Assembly: GCA_028278425.1 (NCBI GenBank)
Contig: JANQEJ010000213.1
Coordinates: 1 to 47,664 of the forward strand
From: Planctomycetota bacterium
GTDB lineage: Bacteria; Planctomycetota; UBA1135; GCA-002686595
Length of the DNA stretch: 47,664 nt
Reading direction: 5' to 3'
Under the pieces are notes generated by a model. The model had not been told where the DNA came from and did no database searches. It saw nothing but the letters and a program-made list of their open reading frames with translations. This document shows, piece by piece, positions 15,715 through 24,718 of this stretch; the stretch's first letter is position 1, and each line of letters starts with the position of its first letter. A program made the position numbers and the translations under genes.

Positions 15715-17340
15715 ATGGGGCGCTTTCGTTCGATCCTTGGGATCGTCGTGTGGACTTTGCCCGTGCTGGCGGGCTGCGGAGGAGGACGCGGCGGCGGCGG
15801 CGGCGGCACCGGCGGCGGAGGCTTCGGCGCCGGGCCGGATCCGCCGGGGGGCATCACGCTCAGCTCGTCGAACGGCCAGGCCCTCGTCGACTGGCAGCCG
15901 GTGTCCGGGGCGACGGGCTACGTGATCCACTACGACCTCGTCGACGGCGTGGACGTCGGCACCGATCCGTTCGCGGTGGTGACGGCGCCGCCGCACGTGC
16001 TTCCGAACCTGCCGGGCGGCGCGATGCTCCACGTGAAGGTCACGAGCTCCGACGTGATGGGGCAGGGCCATCCGTCCGCACAGCTCAGCGTCACCGTCGA
16101 GCAGGGCGGCGACGAGAAGTTCTTCCCGTCGTGGTGGGACGTCACGCCGTCGAACGTGATCCCGTTCAACTACAACCCGGGTCAGTCGTCCAGCCAGAAC
16201 GGCGCGAACCTGAAGAACATGATGCTGAGCCTGAACCCCGGCGACGAGCTTCAGGTCGGGGGCGGCACCTGGACGATCGACTCGCTCCTGGACCTGAGCA
16301 TCGCCGGCACGGCCGCGGCGCCCATCTGGATCACCGCCCAGGCGGGTCAGACTCCGATCATCACGCGCTCGAACCAGTCGCAGAACACGGTGAACATCGG
16401 TCAGAGCTCGCAGGCGCGGTACCTGTGCCTGCGCGGGCTCGAGATCACCGGCGGCAGCATCGCCGTGCGCATCCACGACGCCACGAACGTGTGGCTCGAC
16501 CAGTGCCACATCCACGACAGCGCGGACAACGCGGTCGCGGCGAACACCGAGCCGACCGACCACCTGTACTTCACCCGCAACGAGGTGCACGACACCGGCG
16601 GAACCGGCGAGGGCTTCTACCTCGGTGGGAACTTCTCCAACCCGGTGATGCACAGCAGCGTCGTCGCGCTCAACCACGTCTACAACACCGGCGGCAGCCA
16701 GGGCGACGGCATCGAGATCAAGCAGGGTTCCTGGGGCAACCTGGTCGCGGAGAACTACGTCCACGACACGAACTACCCCTGCATCCTGGTCTACGGCACC
16801 GACGGCAACCCGGTCAACGTCGTCGAGCGCAACCTTTGCATCGGCTCGGGCGACAACGTGATGCAGGTGCAGGGCGAGGCCATCGTGCGCAACAACGTGC
16901 TCTCCGGCGGAGCGAACGGGTTCTACTCGCACGACCACCAGGGCCAGACGCGCGACCTGACCTTCACGCACAACACGATTATCAACGTCAGCACCGCGGC
17001 GAAGCTCGTCAACTGGAACAACCGTCCGGGGATGACCTTCTCCAACAACGCGGTCTACAGCCAGAACGGCAGCGCGATCCAGTTCACGAGCGGCTCGGTC
17101 GGCGTGACGATCACGGGCAACGTCGTGTTCGGCCCCGTGACGGGCGCCAGCGGCGGCTACTCGCTCGGCGGCGGGCTCAGCGACTTCGTGTCGGCGACGT
17201 GGACGGGGCCGTTTCTCAACCTCACGCCGTCGCCGCTCGGAGCCCTCGTCGGCGCCGGCGACGACGCGCACGGCGTTCCGCTCGACCTCACCGGCACCAT
17301 GCGTCTGCCGGACGTCGAGGCGGGCGCGATGGACGGATAG
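15715..17340 (+). CDS. Right-handed beta-helix lipoprotein with fibronectin III domain
   Basis: 541 residues. Lipoprotein signal IVVWTLPVLAGC (Cys21), followed by a Gly-rich tether of about 20 residues. Residues of about 45-125 form a fibronectin type III-like domain (GQALVDWQPVSGATGYVIHY). The rest is a parallel beta-helix with PbH1-type rungs: LCLRGLEITGGSIAVRIHDA, NVWLDQCHIHDS, HLYFTRNEVHDTGG, NLVAENYVHDT, and others up to GVTITGNVVFG. Such proteins bind or cleave acidic polysaccharides (pectate lyase, alginate lyase and related folds), but no catalytic signature stands out, so the substrate is unknown. A GGGGGAA eight bases before the ATG can serve as ribosome binding site. The end converges with the HEAT-repeat gene at 17342. 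Confidence 0.85.
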   Translation: MGRFRSILGIVVWTLPVLAGCGGGRGGGGGGTGGGGFGAGPDPPGGITLSSSNGQALVDWQPVSGATGYVIHYDLVDGVDVGTDPFAVVTAPPHVLPNLPGGAMLHVKVTSSDVMGQGHPSAQLSVTVEQGGDEKFFPSWWDVTPSNVIPFNYNPGQSSSQNGANLKNMMLSLNPGDELQVGGGTWTIDSLLDLSIAGTAAAPIWITAQAGQTPIITRSNQSQNTVNIGQSSQARYLCLRGLEITGGSIAVRIHDATNVWLDQCHIHDSADNAVAANTEPTDHLYFTRNEVHDTGGTGEGFYLGGNFSNPVMHSSVVALNHVYNTGGSQGDGIEIKQGSWGNLVAENYVHDTNYPCILVYGTDGNPVNVVERNLCIGSGDNVMQVQGEAIVRNNVLSGGANGFYSHDHQGQTRDLTFTHNTIINVSTAAKLVNWNNRPGMTFSNNAVYSQNGSAIQFTSGSVGVTITGNVVFGPVTGASGGYSLGGGLSDFVSATWTGPFLNLTPSPLGALVGAGDDAHGVPLDLTGTMRLPDVEAGAMDG

Positions 17341-17341
17341 C

Positions 17342-18550
17342 TCAGGGCAGCTCGCCGCCGACGGCGACGAGCGCCTGCCCGACGCGCGCGCGCAGGTCGC
17401 GCAGCCGCGGGTCGTCTCGGGTCTCGGGGAGGCTCGCGAGCAGAGCCGCCGCGACGCGCCCGAGCGCGTCCGGCCGCAGCCCCTCCACGGCGTCCGGTCC
17501 CTTCGAGACGCGGTAGATCGTCGAGCGCTGCGCCGGGTCCGGGCGGACGTAGAAGACCTCGGAGTCGCAGCCGGGGGCGCCCCAGAAGGTCTCGTCGAGC
17601 TCGGACCCCGCGCCGAGCGCCGCCGCGAGCAACGCGGCCACCGTGCCCTCCGGCAGGTCGACCGTCGCCGGGTTGCCCTGGCCGACGCGCAGCTTGTCGT
17701 CCGCCGTCCAGCGCAGGAAGAACTCGCCGCGGCGGCAGGAGCGGATCTCGAGCCCGAGCACGTCGCCCTCGGTCGCGCCGCCTGCGCGCGCGATGGCGGG
17801 GAGCGCCGGGGCTTCTTCGCAGAGCTCCCCCACCCGCTTCGCGATCGCGTCGATCGCCGCGCGGTTCTCGGCCGGCGGCTTCTCCGGCGCGTAGCCGTGT
17901 CGGTCCCCGAGCCGTTTCTCGAGCGCGAGGATCGCCTCGTAGCGCGCGGACTTGCCGGTCTCGCTCTCGAAGAAGCGGTCGTCGCGCCGGAGGTCCTCGA
18001 CCACGTAGTAAAGCGCGCAGGGATCGCCCCAGCGGTCGAGCAGGAGCGCCGCGGAGCGCCGCACCCGGTCGTGCGGGTCGTCGAGCAGTCCCTCGACGAC
18101 GTCGCGCCGCTCGGGATCGCCGAGCCGCGCGAAACCGTCCACGGCGGCGGAGCGCACCGCCGCCAGGTTGTCTCCCGCGAGCGCGCGGATGCGATCGGCC
18201 TCGGCGGCGACCGCCGTCTTCGCCAGCGTGCGCGCCGCGGACGGACGCCAGGGGAAGTCCCGGTCGTCGAGCGCCTGCCAGAGCTTCGCGCGCAGCTCCG
18301 CGTGCTCGAACTCGCCGAGAACCTCGATCACGTCCATGCCGAGCCGCGCCATTTCGGCCGGCGAGTCGCCGCACTCGGCGAAGATGCGCTCCGCCGCCGG
18401 CGCGCCGAGCCGCACCAGACGCTGCGCGGCCTGCGGGCGCACGACCGGCGAGCCGGTGCGGGCCACGCGGAGATAGCGCTCGACGTCGGTCTCGGGCTCG
18501 GGATCCTGCGCGCCGGCGACGAGGGCGAGCAGCGCGAGCGCGGCGAGCAC
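17342..18550 (-). CDS. HEAT-repeat secreted protein, last gene of the ABC transporter operon
   Basis: 402 residues from a GTG at 18550 that overlaps the TAG of the preceding gene (TAGTG). Signal peptide LAALALLALVAGAQD. Helical HEAT-like repeats fill the first half: VVRPQAAQRLVRLGAPAAER, then AELRAKLWQALDD, AVRSAAVDGFARLGDPERRD and RVRRSAALLLDRWGDP. The second half (from about 215) is not recognised; it has a beta-rich stretch, GDVLGLEIRSCRRGEFFLRW, and a helical end. HEAT repeats act as protein-binding scaffolds. Tight coupling to the DUF3299 genes suggests that it works with the transporter, perhaps as a periplasmic partner, but its task is unknown. Confidence 0.75.
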   Translation of the reverse strand: MLAALALLALVAGAQDPEPETDVERYLRVARTGSPVVRPQAAQRLVRLGAPAAERIFAECGDSPAEMARLGMDVIEVLGEFEHAELRAKLWQALDDRDFPWRPSAARTLAKTAVAAEADRIRALAGDNLAAVRSAAVDGFARLGDPERRDVVEGLLDDPHDRVRRSAALLLDRWGDPCALYYVVEDLRRDDRFFESETGKSARYEAILALEKRLGDRHGYAPEKPPAENRAAIDAIAKRVGELCEEAPALPAIARAGGATEGDVLGLEIRSCRRGEFFLRWTADDKLRVGQGNPATVDLPEGTVAALLAAALGAGSELDETFWGAPGCDSEVFYVRPDPAQRSTIYRVSKGPDAVEGLRPDALGRVAAALLASLPETRDDPRLRDLRARVGQALVAVGGELP

Positions 18551-18942
18551 TAGAAGAAGCTCCCCTCCAGGCGGTAGAGGCTCGTCACGAAGCCGTCCTC
18601 CTCGACCTCGCCGACGGAGAGCGTTCCGCGGAAGGTGAGCTGGCCCGGCTTGTACTCGGTCTTGGCGTCGAGCGTGACCTCGACGAAATGGTTCGGCGCG
18701 GGCGTACCGGCGCACTGGCAGGAGTCGTCGACGATCATGATCGTCTTTCGCTCGTCGCGGAACTGCGTCAGCATGTAGCCGGAGATGATGATCTCCTTCC
18801 CGTCGAGGTCGCGGATCTCCTTCGGCAGCTCCTTGCCCTGCTGCCAGTCGATCTTCGTGAGCTTCATGATGTCCACCTCGATCGGGTCGTCGACCGCGAC
18901 CGCGGAGAGCACCGCGCAGAGGGCGAGAGCCAGGACCTTCAT
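18550..18942 (-). CDS. Small DUF3299-like secreted protein with a CxC motif
   Basis: 130 residues from the ATG at 18942, which overlaps the TGA of the upstream gene (ATGA). Signal peptide KVLALALCAVLSAVAVDD. The core GKEIIISGYMLTQFRDERKTIMIV matches the GYM-containing centre of DUF3299-type proteins. It is followed by DDSCQCAGTPAPNHFVEVTL, where the two Cys could bind metal, then LTFRGTLSVGEVEEDGFVTSLYRLEG. The same LDDYGYVRSIYRIQ-type end is found in its neighbour, so the two are paralogues of different length. Likely periplasmic, acting with the ABC transporter encoded upstream. Confidence 0.8.
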   Translation of the reverse strand: MKVLALALCAVLSAVAVDDPIEVDIMKLTKIDWQQGKELPKEIRDLDGKEIIISGYMLTQFRDERKTIMIVDDSCQCAGTPAPNHFVEVTLDAKTEYKPGQLTFRGTLSVGEVEEDGFVTSLYRLEGSFF

Positions 18943-19640
18943 TGTTGCTCCTCCACCTTCTCGGCTTGGATCCGGTAGATGCTGCGCACGTAGCCGTAGT
19001 CGTCCAGGACCTCGCCGACCTCGAACTCGCCGGTGACGCGGACGATCTGGAACGGGAAGTAGTCGACGCCCTCCTCCTCGAGCACCTCGACCTCGATCCA
19101 CTCGTCCATCATCGGCATCACGCCGAAGCAGCAGCCGGGCAGGTACCGCGAGAGGATAAAGCTCGTCACCTTCCGGTCCTCGAAGTCCACCGGGACCATG
19201 TAGCCGTCCATGGCGACCTCGGTGCCGTTGAGCTTCAAGACCGCCTCGGGGAACTCGCTCAGCTCGAGCACCTCGTCCTCGACCTCGCGGAGCTCCGGCG
19301 GCTCGTACTCGGGGAAGGCGACGTCCTCGAAGGTGATGAAGCTCGTCCCCTCCTGGAGGTTCTCGGCGGGGGGAGCGCTCGTGACGCCGTGGCCCGAGCC
19401 GTGCCCTCCCGGCGGAGGGATCGCGGGCGGCGGGTCCGCGTCCGGCGTCGCGGAGGGCTCGGGCTCGACCTCGGCAAGCTCGGGCGGCTCTGGAGCCCTC
19501 TCCGGCGGCTTCACCGGCGCGTCGATGGGCGCCCCCTCGATCGGCGCACCGGACAGCGCGGCCACGTCGTAGGCGTCCTCGCCGCAGGAGGCGGCGAAGG
19601 CGAGCGCGAGGCTGACGGCGATGGAGGCGCGGGGTCGCAT
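18939..19640 (-). CDS. DUF3299 lipoprotein
   Basis: 233 residues. The start at 19640 gives a lipoprotein-like signal (ALAFAASC, Cys19), then a Pro/Glu-rich tether to about residue 105 (PPELAEVEPEPSATPDADPP and more), and a C-terminal DUF3299 domain. In that domain VAMDGYMVPVDFEDRKVTSF is followed by ILSRYLPGCCFGVMPMMDEW, where the GCCFG cysteines lie at the place of the CIHVPPP loop of the family. The end, GEFEVGEVLDDYGYVRSIYRI, is conserved with the next gene. In proteobacteria DUF3299 proteins sit beside FtsX-type ABC transporters linked to zinc. Here too it follows the permease gene (25 bp gap) and is coupled to the next gene by ATGA. Confidence 0.85.
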   Translation of the reverse strand: MRPRASIAVSLALAFAASCGEDAYDVAALSGAPIEGAPIDAPVKPPERAPEPPELAEVEPEPSATPDADPPPAIPPPGGHGSGHGVTSAPPAENLQEGTSFITFEDVAFPEYEPPELREVEDEVLELSEFPEAVLKLNGTEVAMDGYMVPVDFEDRKVTSFILSRYLPGCCFGVMPMMDEWIEVEVLEEEGVDYFPFQIVRVTGEFEVGEVLDDYGYVRSIYRIQAEKVEEQQ

Positions 19641-19665
19641 CGGCAGTCCAGGATACCGGATGGGT

Positions 19666-20913
19666 TCAGGAAGTCGGGACGAGGTTCGCGGCCACGTCCG
19701 TTGCATAGGCCTTGTAAGCCGGCAGGCAGCCGGCGAGGACCCCCATGGCCAGCATTCCGGCTGGGGTGAGCGCAAGGGCGGGATGCCAGGCGCCCGCCTC
19801 GAGCACCACCCCGGTCTGGCGCTGCACGACGGCGGCCGCCGCGAGGAGGATCCCGTAGTAGACCGCGAAGCCCAGGGCGGCCCCCAGCGCGGCGATCGTC
19901 CCCGCCTCCACCACGATGGCGGAGAACACGGTCCGCCGCCGCGCCCCGAGGGCGCGCAGGATGGCGAACTCGCGCCTGCGCTCGTTCATCGTGTTGTAGA
20001 GGCTCGCGAGGATCGAGCCGGCGGCGACCGCGACGACGAGGTAGGCCACGACCTCGAGGATGCGGTTCACCCAGCCCAGCTTGTTGAAGAGCTCCGCCAT
20101 CGACTTCCCTATCGGCCAGGCGAGGGTGGCGTCTTTCTCCTCCAGGTTGATCTGGTTGGAGAAGGTCTGGCCGGTGCGGTTCCCGCCGCGGAACTTGAGC
20201 AGGACGGCGGAGACCTCCTTGTGCTCGTCCTCGATCTCCTCGCCGGGCTTCGCCTCGTAGTGCTCGCCGGAGCCGCGCAGGACGTGCCCGCCCATGCGGA
20301 AGATGCCCTCGATCGGGATCCAAACGACGCGGTCGTTGGGCGAGTTGGACGGCTCGAAGACACCGACGATGACGTACTCCTCGTCGTGGTCGTGGTGCTC
20401 GTTGTGCTCCAGGCCGTGGCTGGGATGAACCCTCGATCCGATGCGGAGCCCGAGCTCGCGCGCCACGGTGCTGCCGAGCAGCGCTTCGCGGCGCTCCGGG
20501 TCGAAGAGGCGGCTGTCCCCCACGAGCCGGAACCGCTCCGCGTCTTCGAAGAGCTCGGCCGTCGTGCCGACGATGCGGAAGCCCTCGAGGTTGTCTCCTA
20601 CCGCGTAGGGAATCGCCCTCTCGACGCGGCGGTCCTCCTTCATCGCGACGTACTTCTCCCACGGCAGGTTGCCGGGCGACGTCTCGAGGTGGAACACGGT
20701 GTTCAGGACGAGCTGGAGCTCGCTGCCGCGCGCGCCGAGGACGGCGTCGAAGCCCACGGGGCCGCCCGAGAAGGCCTCCTTGCTCTGCTCGCTAACGGCG
20801 AAGACCGCCATGACGAGGCCGCTGCCGAGCGCGGCGCTCGCCACGGTGACGACGGTCGACAGCGCGTGCTGGCGCAGGCTGCGGCCGACGATCATCGCGA
20901 GCCCGCCGATCAT
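19666..20913 (-). CDS. FtsX-family ABC transporter permease with His-rich periplasmic loop
   Basis: 415 residues. One N-terminal membrane segment (STVVTVASAALGSGLVMAVF), a large periplasmic MacB-type core, then three membrane segments at the C-terminus (about 285-310, 330-360 and 380-400). The FtsX signature NERRREFAILRALGARRRTV lies between the first two of those. The periplasmic core carries a metal-binding-looking stretch, HGLEHNEHHDHDEEY (about 178-192). This His/Asp-rich loop is unusual for a plain lipoprotein exporter and recalls the permeases of zinc-linked DUF3299 clusters (Zrg-like). It overlaps the ATPase gene by ATGA. Likely function: metal-related transport or metal-dependent substrate handling across the inner membrane. 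Confidence 0.88.
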   Translation of the reverse strand: MIGGLAMIVGRSLRQHALSTVVTVASAALGSGLVMAVFAVSEQSKEAFSGGPVGFDAVLGARGSELQLVLNTVFHLETSPGNLPWEKYVAMKEDRRVERAIPYAVGDNLEGFRIVGTTAELFEDAERFRLVGDSRLFDPERREALLGSTVARELGLRIGSRVHPSHGLEHNEHHDHDEEYVIVGVFEPSNSPNDRVVWIPIEGIFRMGGHVLRGSGEHYEAKPGEEIEDEHKEVSAVLLKFRGGNRTGQTFSNQINLEEKDATLAWPIGKSMAELFNKLGWVNRILEVVAYLVVAVAAGSILASLYNTMNERRREFAILRALGARRRTVFSAIVVEAGTIAALGAALGFAVYYGILLAAAAVVQRQTGVVLEAGAWHPALALTPAGMLAMGVLAGCLPAYKAYATDVAANLVPTS

Positions 20914-21575
20914 GCGCGGACCCCGGCGTTCAGGTCTTCGAGCGTCTCGCTCCGCTCGAAGCGCGCGAGCACCTTCTCGTCGTGACTGACGAGCAGCAGC
21001 GCCGCGTCGTGCTCCGCGCAGAGCCGCTGGATCAGCTCGAGCGCCTCCTGCGCGTAGCGCGGGTCGAGGTTGCCGGTCGGCTCGTCGGCCAGCACGAGCT
21101 TCGGCCGGTTCGCCAAAGCGCGCGCGAGGGCGACGCGCTGCTGCTGGCCAACGGAGAGCTGCGAGGGGCGGTACTTCAAGCGGTCGCCGAGCCCGAGCTC
21201 GTCCAGGAGCTCCTTCGCGAAGGCGCGGTCCGCGCCCGGCCCGAACATCATCCCGAGCAGCACGTTGTCGAGCGCCGTGTAGCCCTGGAGCAGGTTGAAG
21301 GTCTGGAAGACGTAGCCGACGTTGCGCGCGCGGTGCTTGTCGCGCGCCGACTCCGAGAGCGCGGCGAGGTCCTCGCCCTCGAAGAGCACCTTGCCCGAAT
21401 CCGGGCGCAGGATCCCCGCGATCACGTTGAGCAGGGTGGTCTTGCCCGAGCCGCTCGTGCCCATCAGGGCGACCTGCTCCTTCGCCCCGAGCGCGAAGCG
21501 TGGGATGTCGAGCACGACCTGCTCCTCGCCGTCGGGCGAGCGGTAGGCCTTCTTCAGGTCGAGAACTTCGAGCAT
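20910..21575 (-). CDS. ABC transporter ATP-binding protein (LolD/MacB type)
   Basis: 221 residues from the ATG at 21575. Walker A GTSGSGKT (39-46), Q-loop FQTFNLL, signature LSVGQQQR (140-147), Walker B LVLADEP (160-166) and H-loop LLVSHDE near 195 are all intact. Length and order fit the LolD/MacB/FtsE class that pairs with FtsX-type permeases. It powers the permease encoded immediately downstream, which starts within its stop codon. The PHP-domain gene ends only 11 bp upstream of its start, so the operon may extend to that gene. Confidence 0.95.
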   Translation of the reverse strand: MLEVLDLKKAYRSPDGEEQVVLDIPRFALGAKEQVALMGTSGSGKTTLLNVIAGILRPDSGKVLFEGEDLAALSESARDKHRARNVGYVFQTFNLLQGYTALDNVLLGMMFGPGADRAFAKELLDELGLGDRLKYRPSQLSVGQQQRVALARALANRPKLVLADEPTGNLDPRYAQEALELIQRLCAEHDAALLLVSHDEKVLARFERSETLEDLNAGVRA

Positions 21576-21586
21576 CCGGCGCTGGC

Positions 21587-23857
21587 TTACGGCTTCGTCG
21601 CGGCGGAGGTCACCTCGCCGTCGAGAACGCGGAAGTATAGGCCGAAGCCGCCGCCGCCGTTCTCGACCTTGAAGAGGATCCGGTTCCAGCCTTCGGCGAG
21701 CTGCATGCGGCCGATCTCCTGGAGCGGGCTCGCGCCGTGGCGGCTCGCGTCCTCGTGGAGCACGGTCTCGTTGCACCAGACCTTGGCGCCGTCGTCGGTG
21801 CCGAGCGCGAAGAAGACTTCCCGCGCGTCCGGGGCGTGCAGCCAGGTCTGGGCGTAGGCGATCGCGTTCTCGCAGTGCTCGGGATCGATCGCGCGCAGGT
21901 CGAGGTAGCCGCTCTCCTCGGCGCGCAGCTCGCGCCACGCGGCCTCGCCGGCCTTACCCGGGAAGCTGGCCTCGACGCTCGCGTTCGACTCGGGCGGGTA
22001 GGCGGCGGTGAGCACCGACGTCTCGTCCGGGTTGGGGAAGTAGCCGATCGCCATCCAGTCGCGCACGAAGTGGCCGCCGAGCAGCGGCAGGAACTCGTCG
22101 TCGTAGCGCGCGATCGTGGACTTGCCGTGGAGCTCCATCATCTTGAAGAGCTCGTCCCCGATCCCCTCGGCGCCGCAGGCGTTCATCGCGCGCAGGAGCG
22201 CGATGCGCGCGTAGGTGTCGAGGCCCTGGTACTGCCAGACGAGGGCGAGCTCCTCCAGCAGCTCGGGATCCGCCGCGCGCTCGGCGGCGCGGGCGGCGAG
22301 CAGGAGCTGGTGGCGGTCCAGGGAAGCGAAGTCGCCGGGCGGAAGCTCGAGCCACGGCGGCGTCCACTCCCCGTCGCCGTCGACGTCGACCCACACCGGA
22401 TTCGTGATCGCGAGCGGGAGGATCGGGCGGCCGGCGTCGGGGATGATGGGAGCCAGCGAGTCGTCGCCTTCGACAAGGACGGCGATCCATGCGTCGCGCC
22501 GCAGCGTGAGCTCCTCGGTTTCGTCGATGACGAGGACCCCGTCGACCTCGGGAATCTCCCACTCCTGCAACGCCCTGCCGTTGATGACGACCAGGAGGCG
22601 GTCGACGTCGATCCAGGAAGCGGCTCGAATGCGCGCGCGGATCGTCACGACTCCGCCTTCCTCGGCCCTGGCGTCGCCGCCCATCGGAACGCCGTTGACC
22701 TCGAGCTCGACGAACGGGCCGGTCGTCGTGAAGACCTGCTTCGCGCGGATCGCCGCCGCCACCTCCGCAGGGTCGATCTCGCTCGGCGCGTCCGTCGAGC
22801 TGCGGGAGTAGTTTCGCGGGTAGCCGCCGAAGGCCGCGTGGACCGTGTGGCTGTCGGAGTTGCCGACGGCGGCGTAGCGATGCCCACGGTTGAGGAGGAC
22901 GAACCAGTCCTCGAGCACCGAATGGATGCCCTCGCCGACGTACCTGTCCGTCGTGTCCGCGTTGTAGTAGCCCCAGCCGACGTTTTCGTTCAGAACCTCG
23001 AGGCTGTCGAAGTCCGACGAGTAGGCCGGGTCGCTGCTCTCCCCGGTCACCGGGTCGAGCCCGGTGCGCCCGAAGTAATCGATCCGCAGCCACCGCGGGT
23101 GGTTGAGCTGGATCACCGGCGTCACGCCGTAGCGGTTGGGCTCCTCGCGGATGAACTTGAAGAGCGCGTTCGCGTCGCGCGCGTCCGGATCGGGGACCGG
23201 CCGGTCGGGCTCGAGCGGAAACGCGTTGAAATGACCGATCGGTGTCGACACCTCGTTGCCGACCACGGCGCGGATGCGCTCGCCGACGCCGAGCTTCGCG
23301 ATCGTCGGGTCGTAGTCGGTGTTGTGGTTGTGGTCGGTCGCGACCGCGAACTCGAGCCCCTCGCCAACGAGGCTGATGACGCGCTCCTCCATGTTCGCGT
23401 CGCCGTGGCCGGAGTACGTCAGCGTGTGGAGGTGGTAGTCGCCGCTGACCCAGCCGGTCGTGTCGACCTCGTGGCGGAGCCGCGCGGTCCAGCGGTACTC
23501 CCAGCCCTCCTCGAAGTGCAGCTCGGTCCGGTCGAGGCTCCACTCGATGCCGCGCGACGCGTAGATCTCGTAGGTGCCGGCAGGCACGGTGATCGCGCCG
23601 ACGCCGCTCTTCGTGTAGACGACGTTCTTGCGCACGGCCAGCTCCTCGGGCCGCGCGCCGACGTTCGGGAAGAGCTCGACGCCTTCGCCGACGAAGGTCA
23701 GCCGGCCGGGGATCGGCGCTCCGGCCTCGTCGAGGATCTCGAAGCGCAGGACGGCGGACGGCGCGTCCCCGGCGATCGGCGCGGGCTCGTCGAGGACGAG
23801 CCCGACGGCTCCGAGCGCGACGAAACCGGCGGGAAGCAGCCAGGGGAGGGCTTTCAC
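21587..23857 (-). CDS. PHP-domain metallo-phosphoesterase-like protein (CehA/McbA-like), exported
   Basis: 756 residues from a GTG at 23857 that begins a clear signal peptide (ALPWLLPAGFVALGAVGLVL). A beta domain of about 30-135 resembles a carboxypeptidase-type insert (LRFEILDEAGAPIPGRLTFV). The PHP metal-binding set follows: GDYHLHT (His142, His144), TDHNHNTDY, GNEVSTPIGHFNAF, NHPR and GNSDSHTV, so the metallocentre looks complete. The last 250 residues hold a helical part and a PA14-like C-terminal domain (AWRELRAEESGYLDLRAI, then GTDDGAKVWCNE). Related proteins (CehA/McbA) hydrolyse carbamates or phosphoesters; the natural substrate is unknown. Close to the ABC operon and in the same direction. 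Confidence 0.88.
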   Translation of the reverse strand: MKALPWLLPAGFVALGAVGLVLDEPAPIAGDAPSAVLRFEILDEAGAPIPGRLTFVGEGVELFPNVGARPEELAVRKNVVYTKSGVGAITVPAGTYEIYASRGIEWSLDRTELHFEEGWEYRWTARLRHEVDTTGWVSGDYHLHTLTYSGHGDANMEERVISLVGEGLEFAVATDHNHNTDYDPTIAKLGVGERIRAVVGNEVSTPIGHFNAFPLEPDRPVPDPDARDANALFKFIREEPNRYGVTPVIQLNHPRWLRIDYFGRTGLDPVTGESSDPAYSSDFDSLEVLNENVGWGYYNADTTDRYVGEGIHSVLEDWFVLLNRGHRYAAVGNSDSHTVHAAFGGYPRNYSRSSTDAPSEIDPAEVAAAIRAKQVFTTTGPFVELEVNGVPMGGDARAEEGGVVTIRARIRAASWIDVDRLLVVINGRALQEWEIPEVDGVLVIDETEELTLRRDAWIAVLVEGDDSLAPIIPDAGRPILPLAITNPVWVDVDGDGEWTPPWLELPPGDFASLDRHQLLLAARAAERAADPELLEELALVWQYQGLDTYARIALLRAMNACGAEGIGDELFKMMELHGKSTIARYDDEFLPLLGGHFVRDWMAIGYFPNPDETSVLTAAYPPESNASVEASFPGKAGEAAWRELRAEESGYLDLRAIDPEHCENAIAYAQTWLHAPDAREVFFALGTDDGAKVWCNETVLHEDASRHGASPLQEIGRMQLAEGWNRILFKVENGGGGFGLYFRVLDGEVTSAATKP

Positions 23858-23972
23858 GCGGTGGAGTCTAACCGGTTCGGCGCCACGGCAGCACCGCAAG
23901 CCGTCTGCTGCTCTCCCGATTGCACGCCGACGGATTCATCCGAAGCAGTCATCCGCTCCTCGTAGTAGCGCG

Positions 23973-24031
23973 TTCTAACGCGGTGGCGAGGAACGGCGCA
24001 AAGCGCCGTCCGTTGGATCGGTGGGTTGGTC
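23973..24031 (-). repeat. attC-like recombination site at the 3' end of cassette 2
   Basis: On the minus strand this starts 6 nt after the stop of the gene at 24038. It reads GACCAAC at one end and GTTAGAA at the other (R'' and R' boxes), 59 bp in all, with a central hairpin (ACGGCGC TTT GCGCCGT). The boxes are less perfect than in the neighbouring site, so it is a degenerate or divergent attC. Confidence 0.5.
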
Positions 24032-24037
24032 GGGCCA

Positions 24038-24628
24038 TCATTCGCCAATACTCGCCTCTCCGCCTATTCCATTTGCCTCAAGGGACTCGAGGAAGCCCTG
24101 AACGTAGTAGCCGGGAACGACGACTTCGACGTCCTTGCGTTTTCCGTAGATCCTTACGTGGATACCGGAGGCTGCGTGCTCTTGCAGATACTCCCGGTTG
24201 AGATCGATGGCAATGTGCTCTGTGATGTACCCGCCACCACCAACTTGGCGGTCGATCTCCCGCGTTGTTAGAGACTCGCCATCAATATCGTTGGTCCGCT
24301 CGAGGAACGCCCAATCAGATGCACTGTACCACACGTAGAGCTGCAATGCAGAGTCTGCGTCTAGCCCGAGTTCCTTCACGACCTCGAGGACCTTGGGATC
24401 CATTGCCCCCATCTCCTCCAGTACGAATGTCCGGAGCGTCCACGAAACCCAAAGGTCTTGGGTCATCCTAGGGCCCTGAACCTGTGTCACCTTCGAGAAT
24501 GGATCGCTCTCTACCTTGGTCCCCGCCACAACCTCCTCCACCGTGGAGGGGTTCTGCATCGTCAAACATGAGGGTAGGCAACAGCTCAGGAGGACTCCCA
24601 CCAGGATGATCATTGAGTTTCTTCGCAT
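24038..24628 (-). CDS. Integron cassette gene: hypothetical lipoprotein
   Basis: 196 residues from the ATG at 24628, which lies 17 nt after the R' box of the attC at 24646-24705. Lipoprotein signal IILVGVLLSCCLPSC. The mature protein is mostly helical in the middle (MDPKVLEVVKELGLDADSAL, then LYVWYSASDWAFLERT) with a beta-rich end (HVRIYGKRKDVEVVVPGYYV). I recognise no family. Codon use is visibly less GC-biased than in all flanking genes (many A/T third positions), supporting acquisition as a cassette. The stop is followed at once by a second attC-like site, the typical cassette arrangement of one gene plus attC without its own terminator. Confidence 0.75.
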   Translation of the reverse strand: MRRNSMIILVGVLLSCCLPSCLTMQNPSTVEEVVAGTKVESDPFSKVTQVQGPRMTQDLWVSWTLRTFVLEEMGAMDPKVLEVVKELGLDADSALQLYVWYSASDWAFLERTNDIDGESLTTREIDRQVGGGGYITEHIAIDLNREYLQEHAASGIHVRIYGKRKDVEVVVPGYYVQGFLESLEANGIGGEASIGE

Positions 24629-24645
24629 GCTATGGTCTCCACTCT

Positions 24646-24705
24646 GTCTAACGCCGTGACGATCAGCGGCGGCCGGAGGCTGTCCGCTGCATCGGCTTGT
24701 TGGCA
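24646..24705 (-). repeat. attC site (59-be-like) between the two cassettes
   Basis: 60 bp; on the minus strand it reads TGCCAACAAGCCGATGCAGC, continues through GGACAGCCTCCGGCCGCCGC and TGATCGTCACG, and ends GCGTTAGAC. The R' box GTTAGAC fits GTTRRRY. The opposite arm holds the matching CAAC, and the inner arms GCAGCGG and CCGCTG pair with unpaired extra bases between, the classic folded attC form. It lies 13 nt after the stop of the gene at 24719 and 17 nt before the start of the next gene. Confidence 0.75.
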
Positions 24706-24718
24706 GGCCGACTCGCTT

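Noticed and set aside
18939..18942. TGA at the end of the DUF3299 lipoprotein gene as another Sec codon
   Set aside because: The next frame has its own signal peptide, the stop overlaps an ATG as in normal coupled genes, and no Cys of the family is expected at this point.
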